Source: Bacteroidota bacterium
Lineage (GTDB): Bacteria; Bacteroidota; Rhodothermia; Rhodothermales; JANQRZ01
Direction of reading: 5' to 3'
NCBI GenBank assembly: GCA_038746285.1
Contig: JBCDKT010000003.1
Span: 16,003-80,002 of the forward strand
DNA length: 64,000 nt
Part shown: one piece after another, positions 50,795 through 61,099 of the stretch
Layout of the letters: each line of letters starts with the position of its first letter
Numbering within the stretch: position 1 is the stretch's first letter
Notes under the pieces: generated by a model
Databases searched by the model: none
What the model was told of the DNA's origin: nothing
What the model saw: the letters and a program-made list of their open reading frames with translations, nothing else
Made by a program: the position numbers and the translations under genes

Positions 50795-53044
50795 GTGCCC
50801 CGCGTGCGCGCCTTCCGCTACCTCCTGCCGGTACTCCTCGCCCTGCTCGGGGGCGCGGCGAGCCAGGCCCAACCGGCTGCCGTCCGGGGGTTCGTCGTCG
50901 ACGCCGAGGATGGCTTGGCGCTACCAGGGGCGAGCGTGACGCTGGAATCCCTCGGCGACGGGCCGACGCTCGGGACGGCCGCCGACGGCGACGGGCTCTA
51001 CGTCCTCGCGCGCTTCCCGCCGGGCCGCTACCGCCTCCGCGCCTCGTTCGTGGGGTACGAAGCCTACGCCGACACGCTCGCCTTCGCCGCCGGGGAGAAC
51101 CGGCTCCATGACATCGCGCTCCAACCTACCGACGCCCTCCTCGACGAACTCGTCGTCGAGACCGAGCGGGCCGGCTTCCAGGCCGGCCTCCGGCCTATCG
51201 AGGCGGCCGACATCGAGCGTGTCCCGATGCCCGACGTCTCGGGCGACCTCGCAGCCTACCTCACCACACTCCCCGGCGTCGTCACGACGGGGGAGAGCGG
51301 AGGCCAGTTCTTCGTCCGCGGTGGCGAGCCGAGCCAGAACCTTGTCCTCCTCGATGGCATCCCGCTCTACCAGCCGTTCCACATCCTGGGCTTCTACTCT
51401 GCCTTCCCGGCCGACCTCGTCCGCCGAGCCGACCTCTACGCCGGCGGCTTCGGCGGGCGCTTCGGCGGGCGGCTCTCGTCCGTGCTCGACGTGGCATCGC
51501 GCAACGGCAGTGCGCGGCGCGTAGCGGCCTCGGCGAGCGCGGCCCCGTTCGTGAGCGGGGGGCAGGCAGAGTTTCCACTCGTCCGTGACCGGGTGTCGGT
51601 GCTGGCCTCGGGGCGCGTCTCCGTCATCGAGCAGGGGGCCGCGCGGCTCGTCGGCGAGCCGCTCCCGTACCAGTTCGGCGACGTGTTTGCCAAAGTCCAC
51701 GCCCGGCTCGTGGCGAACTCGCAGCTTTCGGTGACCGGCCTCCACACATGGGACCGAGGGACGATCCGCGACGCGGTACCCGGCCAGCCGCCGCCGCCCG
51801 AGATCGCCTGGCGCAACCTCGGGGTGGGCGCGCGCTACCTCTTCCTTCCCGGCCTCAGCCCGATCCGCGGGGAGATCACGGTCGCCGTCTCGCGCCTCGA
51901 CACCGAACTCGGCCCGCCCGGCCTGACGTTCCCCGAGCGGGAGTCGTTCGTCGAGAAGTGGACGAGCCGGATGGAGGTCACGCAGTACGGCCGGACGACC
52001 CAGGTGCGCAGCGGGATCTTCGCTGGGACGACGCGCCTCCAGAGCCGGCTCGGCCCTGGGGTCGACGAGCGGCGCGTCCTCACCGACGCCGGGCTGTACG
52101 TCGAGCCCGAGTTCCAGGTCGGGCGCGGCCTGACGGTGACGCCGGGGCTGCGCGTCCATACCTTCCCGAGCCTGGGCGAGACCTTCGCCGAGCCGCGCCT
52201 GCGTGCGCGCTGGCAGCGCGGCCGCCACGAGGTCAGCCTCGCCGGCGGGTGGTACCACCAGGAGGTCGTCGGCGTCAGCGACCGGCGCGACGCGGCCGGC
52301 GTGTTCACGGCCTGGACGCCGACCCCGTCGGGCGAGGTCGCCGGGGCGGTCCACGCCCTCGCCGGGTACCGCGTCCTCCCCGCGCCCGGCCTCACGCTCT
52401 CCGTCGAGGGCTACCTCAAGTGGCTCTCGGGCCTCTCGGTCGCCGAGTGGACGGCCTACCCGCGCTTCACGACCAACCTCCAGCCTGCCGACGGCCGGGC
52501 CCAGGGTCTGGAGGTCCGCGCCGAAGCCCGGCGGGGCACGCTCTACGGCTCGCTCGCCTACAGCCTCGGCTCGGTCCGCTACACCGCGCAGCAAGCTCAG
52601 ATTCCCGTCTGGTACGGCGTCGAGACGCTCGACTACCGCCCGACCCACGACCGCCGCCACCAGGTGAGCGCCCTCGTGAGCGCGCGCATTGCCGGGTTCG
52701 ACCTCGCGGCGCGGTGGCAGTTCGGGAGCGGGCTGCCCTTCAGCCGCGCCCTCGGGTTCGACCGGTGGATCCTCCTCGACGGCGGCGTGGACGTCTTCGA
52801 GACGCCGGCCGCCGACCGGGTGATCTACGAGCAGCCGTTCAACGCCGTCCTGCCGGCCTACCACCGGCTCGACCTCTCCGTCGAACGCCGGTTCGACCTC
52901 CGCGCGGCCGACCTCACGGTCCACGCCGGACTCGTCAACGCCTACGACCGCGCCAACCTGTTCTACTACGACGTGTTCACGCTCCGCCGGGCAGACCAGC
53001 TCCCGCTCCTCCCATCGTTCGGCCTCCGCCTCGACGTCGACTAG
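50795..53044 (+). CDS. TonB-dependent receptor with carboxypeptidase-like domain
   Basis: 749 residues from the GTG 50795, chosen because the signal peptide (AFRYLLPVLLALLGGAASQAQP) follows directly and a promoter box precedes it; an ATG at 50762 is the alternative. A CarboxypepD-reg-like domain (VRGFVVDAEDGLALPGASVTLE) precedes the plug (LAAYLTTLPGVVTTGESGGQFFVRGGEPSQNLVLLDGIPLY) and a barrel ending near GLRLDVD. It imports a substrate across the outer membrane with TonB energy. The next gene encodes a DUF4249-like lipoprotein, a frequent partner in Bacteroidota; no glycan or metal hint is seen. Confidence 0.92.
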   Translation: MPRVRAFRYLLPVLLALLGGAASQAQPAAVRGFVVDAEDGLALPGASVTLESLGDGPTLGTAADGDGLYVLARFPPGRYRLRASFVGYEAYADTLAFAAGENRLHDIALQPTDALLDELVVETERAGFQAGLRPIEAADIERVPMPDVSGDLAAYLTTLPGVVTTGESGGQFFVRGGEPSQNLVLLDGIPLYQPFHILGFYSAFPADLVRRADLYAGGFGGRFGGRLSSVLDVASRNGSARRVAASASAAPFVSGGQAEFPLVRDRVSVLASGRVSVIEQGAARLVGEPLPYQFGDVFAKVHARLVANSQLSVTGLHTWDRGTIRDAVPGQPPPPEIAWRNLGVGARYLFLPGLSPIRGEITVAVSRLDTELGPPGLTFPERESFVEKWTSRMEVTQYGRTTQVRSGIFAGTTRLQSRLGPGVDERRVLTDAGLYVEPEFQVGRGLTVTPGLRVHTFPSLGETFAEPRLRARWQRGRHEVSLAGGWYHQEVVGVSDRRDAAGVFTAWTPTPSGEVAGAVHALAGYRVLPAPGLTLSVEGYLKWLSGLSVAEWTAYPRFTTNLQPADGRAQGLEVRAEARRGTLYGSLAYSLGSVRYTAQQAQIPVWYGVETLDYRPTHDRRHQVSALVSARIAGFDLAARWQFGSGLPFSRALGFDRWILLDGGVDVFETPAADRVIYEQPFNAVLPAYHRLDLSVERRFDLRAADLTVHAGLVNAYDRANLFYYDVFTLRRADQLPLLPSFGLRLDVD

Positions 53045-53057
53045 CCCACGCTCGGCT

Positions 53058-53936
53058 ATGCCCGTGCTGCACCGACTCTTCCTGCTCCTCGCCACCGTCG
53101 CGCTCGCGGCCTGCGACGAGACGATTGCGCCTACGGTGGGGACGGAGCGCCCGTTCACGCTCCTCGGCCACCTCGATCCCACGGCGGACACCCAGGCCGT
53201 CCGTGTCATCGCCGTCGCCGAGACGATCGACGCGCTCGGCCCCGAGACGATAGACGCGGCGGTGACCTCGACGCACCTCGCGAGCGGCGAGACGCGCGCT
53301 TGGCGAGACTCCCTCGTCCAGTACGACAACGGTACCCAGGGCCACGTTTTCTTCGCGCCCTTCCGCGCCGATCACGAAGCCGCCTACCGCCTCGACGTGA
53401 CGCGCTCCGACGGAGCGACCACCGCGGCCGCCGTGACGGTCCCGCCGCTGACCGCGCTCGACTCGCTCCCGCGCGCGATCGTCGATGCAAGCCCTGCCTA
53501 CGTCGTCGGCGTGCAGGCCGCGCCCCGGCTCTCTGGCATTGAGGCGCGCTACACGTTCATCGGCGACGTTCCGCGCTTCCAGGTCGTCCGCCACACGAGC
53601 CTCGCCGAGCGCGTCCCCGGCGGGTGGCGCGTCGCCATCCCGTTCGTCTCCGACGTGCGGCGGCTCATCGCCACCTCGGCGTCCGGGCAGGTCGGGCTGC
53701 TCGCCTTCGAGGTCAGCGTGTTCGTCTCGGACGAGACGTGGAACGTCGACGACGCAGGCGGTGTGTTCGACCCCGAGGTGCTCGTCGAGCCGGGGACGTT
53801 CTCGAACGTGGAGAACGGGTTCGGCTTCTTCGGGGCCGGCTACCGGCTTAGCCGCTCCTTCGTCCCGACCTCGCAGGACCAACTCAGCGCCGGCCTGTGT
53901 CTGCTCGATGAGACGAGGGCAGCATGCCGGGAGTAG
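53058..53936 (+). CDS. DUF4249-like lipoprotein, partner of the TonB receptor
   Basis: 292 residues with a lipobox (LLLATVALAAC-DE). The body is beta-rich with TERPFTLLGHLDPTADTQAVRVIAV near the start and GVFDPEVLVEPGTFSNVENGFGFFGAGY near the end; the latter is the DUF4249-type ending in which a fixed GxFG motif closes the domain. It starts 13 nt after the receptor gene, so co-transcription is expected. Such lipoproteins are anchored in the outer membrane beside the receptor; ligand unknown. Two late cysteines (GLCLLDETRAAC) could form a disulfide. Confidence 0.7.
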   Translation: MPVLHRLFLLLATVALAACDETIAPTVGTERPFTLLGHLDPTADTQAVRVIAVAETIDALGPETIDAAVTSTHLASGETRAWRDSLVQYDNGTQGHVFFAPFRADHEAAYRLDVTRSDGATTAAAVTVPPLTALDSLPRAIVDASPAYVVGVQAAPRLSGIEARYTFIGDVPRFQVVRHTSLAERVPGGWRVAIPFVSDVRRLIATSASGQVGLLAFEVSVFVSDETWNVDDAGGVFDPEVLVEPGTFSNVENGFGFFGAGYRLSRSFVPTSQDQLSAGLCLLDETRAACRE

Positions 53937-54040
53937 GAACAAAGAGTGAACAAAACGTGAGCACTCTCCACCGAACACGCTAGGCATGGCGGAAGTTGGA
54001 GAGGCTGATCTACACCTGCCTCACTACCGGTCCCGCTACG

Positions 54041-54763
54041 ATGCACACTCGACTCGCCGCGCTCCTCTTCGCCACGATCATGCTCGTCGCCGCAGGCTGG
54101 GCTGCTGCTACCATCACCGTTGGCAACTTCGCCCAGGGCACGCCCGGAGACCTGCCCGACGGGTGGGAGCCGATGGAACTCGGCGACGCCGACCGCAGCA
54201 CCTACGCCCTCGTCCGCGACGGCGACACGACCGTGCTGGAGGCCAACGCCGACGACTCCGCCTCCGGCCTCATCCGCCGCCTCAACCTGCCGACCGAGCA
54301 GTTTCCCATCCTCGAATGGCGGTGGAAGGCCGAGAATGTCCTCGCTGACGGCGACATCAGCCGCAAGGACGGCGACGACTACCCGGCGCGCATCTACATC
54401 ACCTTCGACTACGACGTGGGCAACCTGTCGTTCGGCGAGCGGCTCAAGTACCGGGCGATCAACGCCCTCGTCCCCGGCGATATCCCGATCCGCGCCCTTA
54501 CCTACGTCTGGGCCAACAAGGCCGGCGAGACGCAGATCGTCCCCAACGCCTACACAGACTGGGTGATGATGGTACCGGTGCAGAGCGGCCCGGCGGGCCT
54601 CGGCACCTGGCAGAACGAGCGGCGCAACATCGCCGAGGACTACCGCCGCGCCTTCGGCGAAGAGCCGCCGCCGATCTCCGGCATCGCGGTGATGACCGAC
54701 GCCGACAACACCGGCGGCCAGGCGAAGGCCTACTACGGCAATATCCTGCTCAAGAAGGAGTAG
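54041..54763 (+). CDS. DUF3047-like exported protein
   Basis: 240 residues from ATG 54041. The signal peptide (ALLFATIMLVAAGWAAA) is followed by a jelly-roll-like beta domain: LPDGWEPMELGDADRSTYALVRDGD, LIRRLNLPTEQFPILEWRWKAENVL, DDYPARIYITFDYD and GIAVMTDADNTGGQAKAYYGNI. These blocks match my memory of DUF3047, a periplasmic family found near envelope genes. No catalytic residues are known to me. Monocistronic, between the lipoprotein and the DUF4062-TPR gene. Confidence 0.7.
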   Translation: MHTRLAALLFATIMLVAAGWAAATITVGNFAQGTPGDLPDGWEPMELGDADRSTYALVRDGDTTVLEANADDSASGLIRRLNLPTEQFPILEWRWKAENVLADGDISRKDGDDYPARIYITFDYDVGNLSFGERLKYRAINALVPGDIPIRALTYVWANKAGETQIVPNAYTDWVMMVPVQSGPAGLGTWQNERRNIAEDYRRAFGEEPPPISGIAVMTDADNTGGQAKAYYGNILLKKE

Positions 54764-54852
54764 CGCGCCACGATCATTCGCGGCATCCACGAGGTGGGGC
54801 GGGTCTAAGGCGGGTAGTGGAGAGAAGGCCCACGTTTCAACACCGGGACCGG

Positions 54853-54860
54853 TAGCTTAG
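54853..54860 (+). promoter_or_regulatory. TAGCTTAG -7-like box of the DUF4062-TPR gene
   Basis: Ends 22 nt before ATG 54883 and excludes the GTG at 54862 as start. Confidence 0.35.
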
Positions 54861-54882
54861 GGTGTCCAGAAATGCCAGCTCG

Positions 54883-56646
54883 ATGCCCAAGAACCTTGCC
54901 GCATACAACGTATTTATCGCCTCGCCTGGTGAGTTGAACGCAGAGCGCCGTGCGTTCCGCGATGTGCTTCAGAAGTACAACGAGCAGGAAGCCAACGCGC
55001 GTGGTGTGCACTTCATCCCTGTCGGATGGGAGGTGAATCCAGGTGGGGTGGGGCGTCCGCAGCGCCTCATCAACGAACAGGTCCGCGCGTGCGATTTTTT
55101 CGTCCTGCTGCTCTGGGACCGGTGGGGGACGCCGCCTGCCGACCCCGGCACAGACGAGTATCGCGGGTACACCTCCGGCACCGAAGAGGAATACAACGTA
55201 GCGACCGAGTGCTTGCAGGATGCGGGCGACGACATGCGCGACATCTTCTGCTGCTTCAAGGCCGTAGACCCGAAGCAGCTCAGCGACCCCGGCCAGCAGC
55301 TTCAGCGGGTGCTCAACTTCAAGAAGCAGGTAGAGCGAGACCTGCTGTATCGGGAGTTCGACGAGCTAGACGGGTTTAAAGACGCGCTCCGAACCAAGCT
55401 CGGCGCTTGGTTGCGCGGTCACGAGGGCGGCGGGCCAAAGAAGGAGCATTCCACGCCACCGGATCCCGATGCCGAGCCGCCAGCGGAACCGACACAGCCT
55501 GAACCGACCGACACCGCAGAACTCGTAGAGCGGGCACAGCGCCATGCCGATGCTGGAGAGTTGGTGGAGGCCGAGGCGCTGTTCGCCCGCGCGGTCGTTC
55601 GTGGGGATGGCCCCGATGCCATCAATACCTATGGCCTCTTTCTCAGGAGAATTGGGAGGCTGGCGCAGGCCGAAGCGATGTTCGAGCGAGTGATCGAGCT
55701 AGGCGAGGAGAGTGGGGACCAAAGTGTGCTCGCAATGGGGTACAGTAACCTCGGCGTCGTGCTCCAGACGCGCGGGGACCTCGGCGGTGCGGAGGCGATG
55801 CACCGGAAGGCACTGGAGATCGACGAGCAGCTAGGTAGCCTTGAGGGAATGGCGATCAACTACGGCAACCTCGGCCTCGTGCTCCAGACACGCGGGGACC
55901 TCGATGGTGCGGAGGCGATGCACCGGAGGAGACTGAAGATCGACGAGCAGTCAGGCAGCCTCGAAGGCATGGCGAACCACTACGGCAACCTCGGCAACAT
56001 CCTTAAGACGCGGGGCGACCTCGACGGGGCAGAGGCAATGTACCGGAGGAGCCTAGAAATCGACGAGCAGCTAGGCAGCCTTGAAGGCATGGCTATCCAA
56101 TACGGAAACCTCGGCGTCGTGCTTAGCGAGCGGGGCGATCTTGACGGTGCGGAGGCGATGTACCGGAAGGCGCTGAAACTCGATGAGCAGTTAGGTCGGC
56201 TCGAAGGTATCGCAAGCAACTACGGTAATCTGGGTCTTGTGCTCCGTGCTCGGGGTGACCTTGACGGTGCGGAGGCGATGTACCGGAAGGCGCTGGAACT
56301 CGATGAGCGTCTCGGTCGCCCCGAAGGCATGGCGAGCGACTACGGCAACCTCGGCAACGTGCTCAAGGCGCGTGGGGACCTCGACGGTGCGGAGGCGATG
56401 TACCGGAAGGCGCTGGAACTCGATGAGCGTCTCGGTCGCCCCGAAGGCATGGCGAACCACTACGGCAGTCTCGGCGTCGTGCTCCAGACACGGAGCGACT
56501 TCGACGGGGCACGGGATTACTGGAAACAGGCGTTGGCGCTTTACCGGCAGATCGGTATACCGGACAAGGTAGAGATGGTCCAAGGTTGGCTCGCCGACCT
56601 CGACGCAGACGACGAAGCCCCCGGCGCAGCGAGCACCGGGGGCTGA
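54883..56646 (+). CDS. DUF4062 domain fused to seven near-identical TPRs
   Basis: 587 residues. N-terminal DUF4062 (about 5-175): YNVFIASPGELNAERRAFRDVL, FIPVGWEVNPGGVGRPQ, INEQVRACDFFVLLLWDRWGT, SGTEEEYNVA. An acidic Pro-rich hinge (about 185-215) leads to irregular helices and, from residue 286, seven tandem 40-residue kinesin-light-chain-type TPRs (NYGNLGxVLxxRGDLDGAEAMYRKALELDE). The 120-bp repeats are so alike that parts of copies five and six are identical over about 80 nt. DUF4062 occurs at the N-terminus of signalling ATPases and TPR proteins and is suspected to be a TIR-like sensor/effector. No NACHT/STAND ATPase is fused here. Base composition is slightly lower in GC than the neighbours, consistent with transfer. 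Confidence 0.85.
   Translation: MPKNLAAYNVFIASPGELNAERRAFRDVLQKYNEQEANARGVHFIPVGWEVNPGGVGRPQRLINEQVRACDFFVLLLWDRWGTPPADPGTDEYRGYTSGTEEEYNVATECLQDAGDDMRDIFCCFKAVDPKQLSDPGQQLQRVLNFKKQVERDLLYREFDELDGFKDALRTKLGAWLRGHEGGGPKKEHSTPPDPDAEPPAEPTQPEPTDTAELVERAQRHADAGELVEAEALFARAVVRGDGPDAINTYGLFLRRIGRLAQAEAMFERVIELGEESGDQSVLAMGYSNLGVVLQTRGDLGGAEAMHRKALEIDEQLGSLEGMAINYGNLGLVLQTRGDLDGAEAMHRRRLKIDEQSGSLEGMANHYGNLGNILKTRGDLDGAEAMYRRSLEIDEQLGSLEGMAIQYGNLGVVLSERGDLDGAEAMYRKALKLDEQLGRLEGIASNYGNLGLVLRARGDLDGAEAMYRKALELDERLGRPEGMASDYGNLGNVLKARGDLDGAEAMYRKALELDERLGRPEGMANHYGSLGVVLQTRSDFDGARDYWKQALALYRQIGIPDKVEMVQGWLADLDADDEAPGAASTGG
55738..56577 (+). repeat. seven 120-bp tandem repeats coding TPRs
   Basis: Period 120 nt. 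Copies 1-6 differ by few codons; copy 7 has diverged (HYGSLGVVLQTRSDFDGARDYW). The purity suggests recent duplication and copy-number change. Confidence 0.9.
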
Positions 56647-56671
56647 GAGCCGGTAGCCGAAAGCCAACAGC

Positions 56672-58129
<1,458 letters not shown>

Positions 58130-58159
58130 AGTGCAGGGCGTCTAGGTGAGGGGCACGCC

Positions 58160-58167
58160 GGAAGATA
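58160..58167 (-). promoter_or_regulatory. TATCTTCC -7-like box of lpdA
   Basis: Minus-strand match ending 31 nt before the lpdA ATG; it lies between the EutN-type stop and lpdA, so lpdA can be transcribed alone. Confidence 0.35.
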
Positions 58168-58237
58168 GCCGCGTGCGGCGATTTGTAACCGACGCTCTCG
58201 GCGCAGTTCACCCGCGCGATCCGATCCTGCTCAAACT

Positions 58238-58534
58238 TCACACGGTGCCGCCGATAACCGACCAGTCGTCGACTACGCCGATGACGATGACATTAGCCGG
58301 TACGCTGCCTGACGAGTTGTCCCCCATGAGTTGTGCCACTACCGCGCCTTCTCTCGCCACGATCACCGCGTCGCCCACACCGGCGTCGAAGCCAGGGTCG
58401 AGTGCGAGCCACTCCGCGGTCCCGACCAGCACCCCCTCCGTATCTACACGCCGAACGACGAGTAATGTAGACGGGCATAAAGAGATGCTCTTTTGGGTAG
58501 ATACGACTGTTCCAGTTACGCGGCAAAGGAGCAT
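58238..58534 (-). CDS. EutN/CcmL-type bacterial microcompartment vertex protein
   Basis: 98 residues from ATG 58534, the exact size of the pentameric vertex family. It reads MLLCRVTGTVVSTQKS..., LLVVRRVD.EGVLVGTAEWLALD, then GFDAGVGDAVIVAREGAVVAQLM and NVIVIGVVDDW. This follows the EutN_CcmL pattern: an N-terminal GxVVxT strand, lvvxxld, aGxGexVlv, and a final viGivD strand. Vertex proteins cap protein-shelled organelles. No shell hexamer (BMC-H) or encapsulated enzyme is seen in the window, so it is an orphan here. A longer start at 58597 would add a Tyr/His-rich leader not typical of the family. Confidence 0.75.
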   Translation of the reverse strand: MLLCRVTGTVVSTQKSISLCPSTLLVVRRVDTEGVLVGTAEWLALDPGFDAGVGDAVIVAREGAVVAQLMGDNSSGSVPANVIVIGVVDDWSVIGGTV

Positions 58535-58809
58535 TATGGGGAGGGGATAGGCGTGGGGAGTATAAGTGTCAAGATGAACATATGTGCAGTCGTCCATCGA
58601 GAGCTACCGTGCACTGCGCGTGATGCGGCGAAGCTAAATTCTTTCTCATACAGCCACATGGGCTGCCTGAGTAATCTTTCCTGCTCATGGAAACTAGTAC
58701 TAGAACACTAGCTGTGGTAGTTTAGATGTACCGTAAACGCGCAGCGCGATTTCGCAGCCTCAGCCGGAAACGCGGTGCACACCATCCCCCCACCCTATCC
58801 TGAAACGAG
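58535..58809. other. AT-richer spacer before the Phd-like gene
   Basis: No gene supported. It holds the EutN leader and, near 58690-58712, three CTAG cores (ACTAGTACTAGAACACTAG) that could be an operator of the downstream antitoxin. Composition differs from flanking DNA, suggesting acquired sequence. Confidence 0.4.
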
Positions 58810-59004
58810 ATGTACAGCACCGAAGGCATCGAAGCCGTCGCCACGATCACAGAGCTCCGCTCGGACACCTCTGGACTCGTGGAGCAGGCCAAGAAAATGA
58901 AGAGCGGTATCCTCATCCAGAAGAACAACGACCCGTATGCCGTATTGATCTCCTACGATCTATACAAAACCCTGATCGCGCTGCGCGACAAGAAGAAAAA
59001 ATAG
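58810..59004 (+). CDS. Phd/YefM-like antitoxin without a neighbouring toxin
   Basis: 64 residues: ATITELRSDTSGLVEQAKKMKSGILIQKNNDPYAVLISYDLYKTL. The order helix, then strand with P-x-AVLISYD is the Phd/YefM fold that binds its own promoter and neutralises a RelE/YoeB- or Doc-type toxin. A lysine-rich tail (RDKKKK) replaces the usual toxin-binding C-terminus and no toxin gene follows: the next gene is the convergent AAA ATPase. It may be a solitary regulator. Confidence 0.7.
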   Translation: MYSTEGIEAVATITELRSDTSGLVEQAKKMKSGILIQKNNDPYAVLISYDLYKTLIALRDKKKK

Positions 59005-59044
59005 CGGGCCGCGCAAATACACACGCAGCGTAGTCGCGCGGCGC

Positions 59045-60859
59045 TTATCGGTCCCCGATGAGTGCCTTGAGTTCTTCCACGCGCCGGACAATCTGCTCGC
59101 GCTCCAGTTCCCGGTAGCGCTCCGGCAGCATCGCCCGGCTCGTGCATTCGAGCACCGCGACGAGGGCCTGGAGTTCGACCTGCAGCGGGTACGTCGGCGG
59201 GATGAAGTCGTCCACAACGTCCTGCACGATCTCCGGGGTCACCTCGGCCTTTTTGCGTCCGTCGGTCTCGGCGGCAGCGCGGAACTTGGCGCGGGTGAAG
59301 AGCGCCTCCATGTCGGCCCCGCTGAGCGTGCGCTCGCCGTTGAGGAGCGTGTGGGGCACGCCGTCCACCGGGAGCGCGACGCCGGTGCGCTTCATCATGA
59401 CCTCCAGCAGCTCCTCGCGCGCCTCGCGCGTGGATGGGTAGAAGAGCGCGATGTGCTCCTCGGCGCGGCCCTGCCGCTTGAGGTCGACCGGCATCAGGTC
59501 CGGTCGGGCGGTGACGAGGAACCAGATGATCCGGCCCCGGTAGCGCGTGTCGCTCATCGCCTGGGCGATCTGCCCGAAGACGCGCGACGAGACCCCGCTG
59601 TCGCCGGAGGCGTTGCGGTCGCCGAGCGCGGCGTCGGCCTCGTCGATCATCACCGCGACCGGGTTCATCGCCCGGAGCAGGTTGAGGATCTTTTCGAGGT
59701 TGCCCTCGGTGACGCCCTGCCACTGGCTGCGGAAGTTCTTGAGCTTCACCATCGGAATTCCGATCTCGCCCGAGAAGCAGGTGATCAGAAACGTTTTGCC
59801 GGTCCCGACCGGTCCGGCGATGAGGTAGCCCATCGGCATCACGTCCGGGCGGCCCTGGCGGATGGCGCGGGCGGCGTCGCGGAGATGGGCCTTCGCCTCG
59901 CCGTGCCCGGCCACGAGGTCGAGCGTAAAGTCGGTGTGGACAAATTCGAGCAGCCCGTAGGCCTCGGCCTCGATCAGCTCTTTCTTACGCTCGGTCAGGC
60001 GCTCGAAGGTGAGGCGGCGGCCGTTTTCGAGCACGTCGGCCAGGATCGTCCGAAGCTGGACGAACCCGAGCCCGGCGGTATTCGAGGCGAGGGCGGTCTG
60101 ACTGACCTCGCTCCGCTTTTTGAACGCCGCGCTGCGCCCGTCGCGGAGCATCCAGCGGACGAACCCCTTGCGCCCGGCCTCGTCCGGGAGGTCGATCTGG
60201 ATCTCCTCGGTGTAGGGACTCTGGATGAGCTGCCGGTTGAGGTCGTTCAGGTTCTCGGCGACGAGGACGAGCGTGAAGTCGGCCTTGAGGAGGTGCGGGT
60301 CGTGGCTCCAGCGCTGGAGGAAGACGAGCGCGTTGCGGTCCTCGGACGAGTAGCTCGCCGCCTCGGCCATCGGGACGATCGTCTCGGCGTAGTCGACGAG
60401 GCAGGCGATGCGCTTGCCGTCGGCGATGCGGAGGCGGAAGTAGTTGTCGAGGACGGAGAAGACGCGGACCGGGTCCTTCGGGAGCTTCTTCGCGTACTCG
60501 GTCCCGAAGATGGTGTCGTAGCCCGAGAGTGCCCGGTTGAAGTCGGCCTGGCTGGCCTTGTCGCCGAAGTGGATGCCGGAGGAGCGGTCGTAGAAGAGCA
60601 CGATGTCGCGCCCGGCGAAGAGGTCGCGCGCGAGGAACTCGCGGAGCGGGACGAACGCCTGCTCCCCGTCGGCCTCCTCGGCCGGGACGAGGTCGCGGAC
60701 GTTGCCGTGTAGGACGAACTGGTTGATCGTCTTGGTGAAGTAGCGCCGGGCGAGCGTCTTGGCCCAGGTGGGGTAATGCGCGATGTAGGTTTCAAGGCTG
60801 TCGGCCGCACCGTTCGTGGTGCTGCCGTCGCCGCCTGCGGAGGTCTGGGTGGTCGCCAT
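59045..60859 (-). CDS. AAA family ATPase with a degenerate first module
   Basis: 604 residues. The C-terminal module (about 340-520) is a normal AAA: Walker A AGPVGTGKT, Walker B PVAVMIDEADAAL, sensor-like IIWFLVTARPDLM, and arginine-bearing LKRQGRAEEH. The N-terminal module (about 50-270) has AAA-like strands (ACLVDYAETIV, FTLVLVAENLNDLN, IDLPDEAGR) but no P-loop, as in Ycf46-like and other two-module AAA proteins. It probably works as a hexameric remodelling factor in the cytosol. Target unknown. Preceded by a TATATTCC box. Confidence 0.85.
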   Translation of the reverse strand: MATTQTSAGGDGSTTNGAADSLETYIAHYPTWAKTLARRYFTKTINQFVLHGNVRDLVPAEEADGEQAFVPLREFLARDLFAGRDIVLFYDRSSGIHFGDKASQADFNRALSGYDTIFGTEYAKKLPKDPVRVFSVLDNYFRLRIADGKRIACLVDYAETIVPMAEAASYSSEDRNALVFLQRWSHDPHLLKADFTLVLVAENLNDLNRQLIQSPYTEEIQIDLPDEAGRKGFVRWMLRDGRSAAFKKRSEVSQTALASNTAGLGFVQLRTILADVLENGRRLTFERLTERKKELIEAEAYGLLEFVHTDFTLDLVAGHGEAKAHLRDAARAIRQGRPDVMPMGYLIAGPVGTGKTFLITCFSGEIGIPMVKLKNFRSQWQGVTEGNLEKILNLLRAMNPVAVMIDEADAALGDRNASGDSGVSSRVFGQIAQAMSDTRYRGRIIWFLVTARPDLMPVDLKRQGRAEEHIALFYPSTREAREELLEVMMKRTGVALPVDGVPHTLLNGERTLSGADMEALFTRAKFRAAAETDGRKKAEVTPEIVQDVVDDFIPPTYPLQVELQALVAVLECTSRAMLPERYRELEREQIVRRVEELKALIGDR

Positions 60860-60900
60860 CGAGTCGGGGAGAGAGAAGCGGAGTCGAGAGAGCAGAGGAG

Positions 60901-60908
60901 GGAATATA
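60901..60908 (-). promoter_or_regulatory. TATATTCC -7-like box of the AAA gene
   Basis: Minus-strand match 41 nt before the ATG at 60859. Confidence 0.35.
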
Positions 60909-61034
60909 ACGGGCTACCCGGGCAGCGAGCGGCTGCCGGCAGGCTGCCGACGGACGGCACCGAGAGCAGACAATCAGGCCCCGTGCGTGAGGTACGGCGA
61001 AGTGCCTGTTGCACCGGACTGCCGGGCGGCGGCG

Positions 61035-61042
61035 TATGTTGC
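61035..61042 (+). promoter_or_regulatory. TATGTTGC -7-like box of the methyltransferase gene
   Basis: Lies 57 nt before ATG 61100. Confidence 0.35.
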
Positions 61043-61099
61043 GTCACCGCTCCAACAACCTCGAACGAGGGCGCAACGCGCTGCGTCCCCACGGGTGCC

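Noticed and set aside
55738..56577. Possible CRISPR-like array (regular 120-bp repeats)
   Set aside because: The repeats lie in frame within one gene and encode TPRs; there are no unique spacers.
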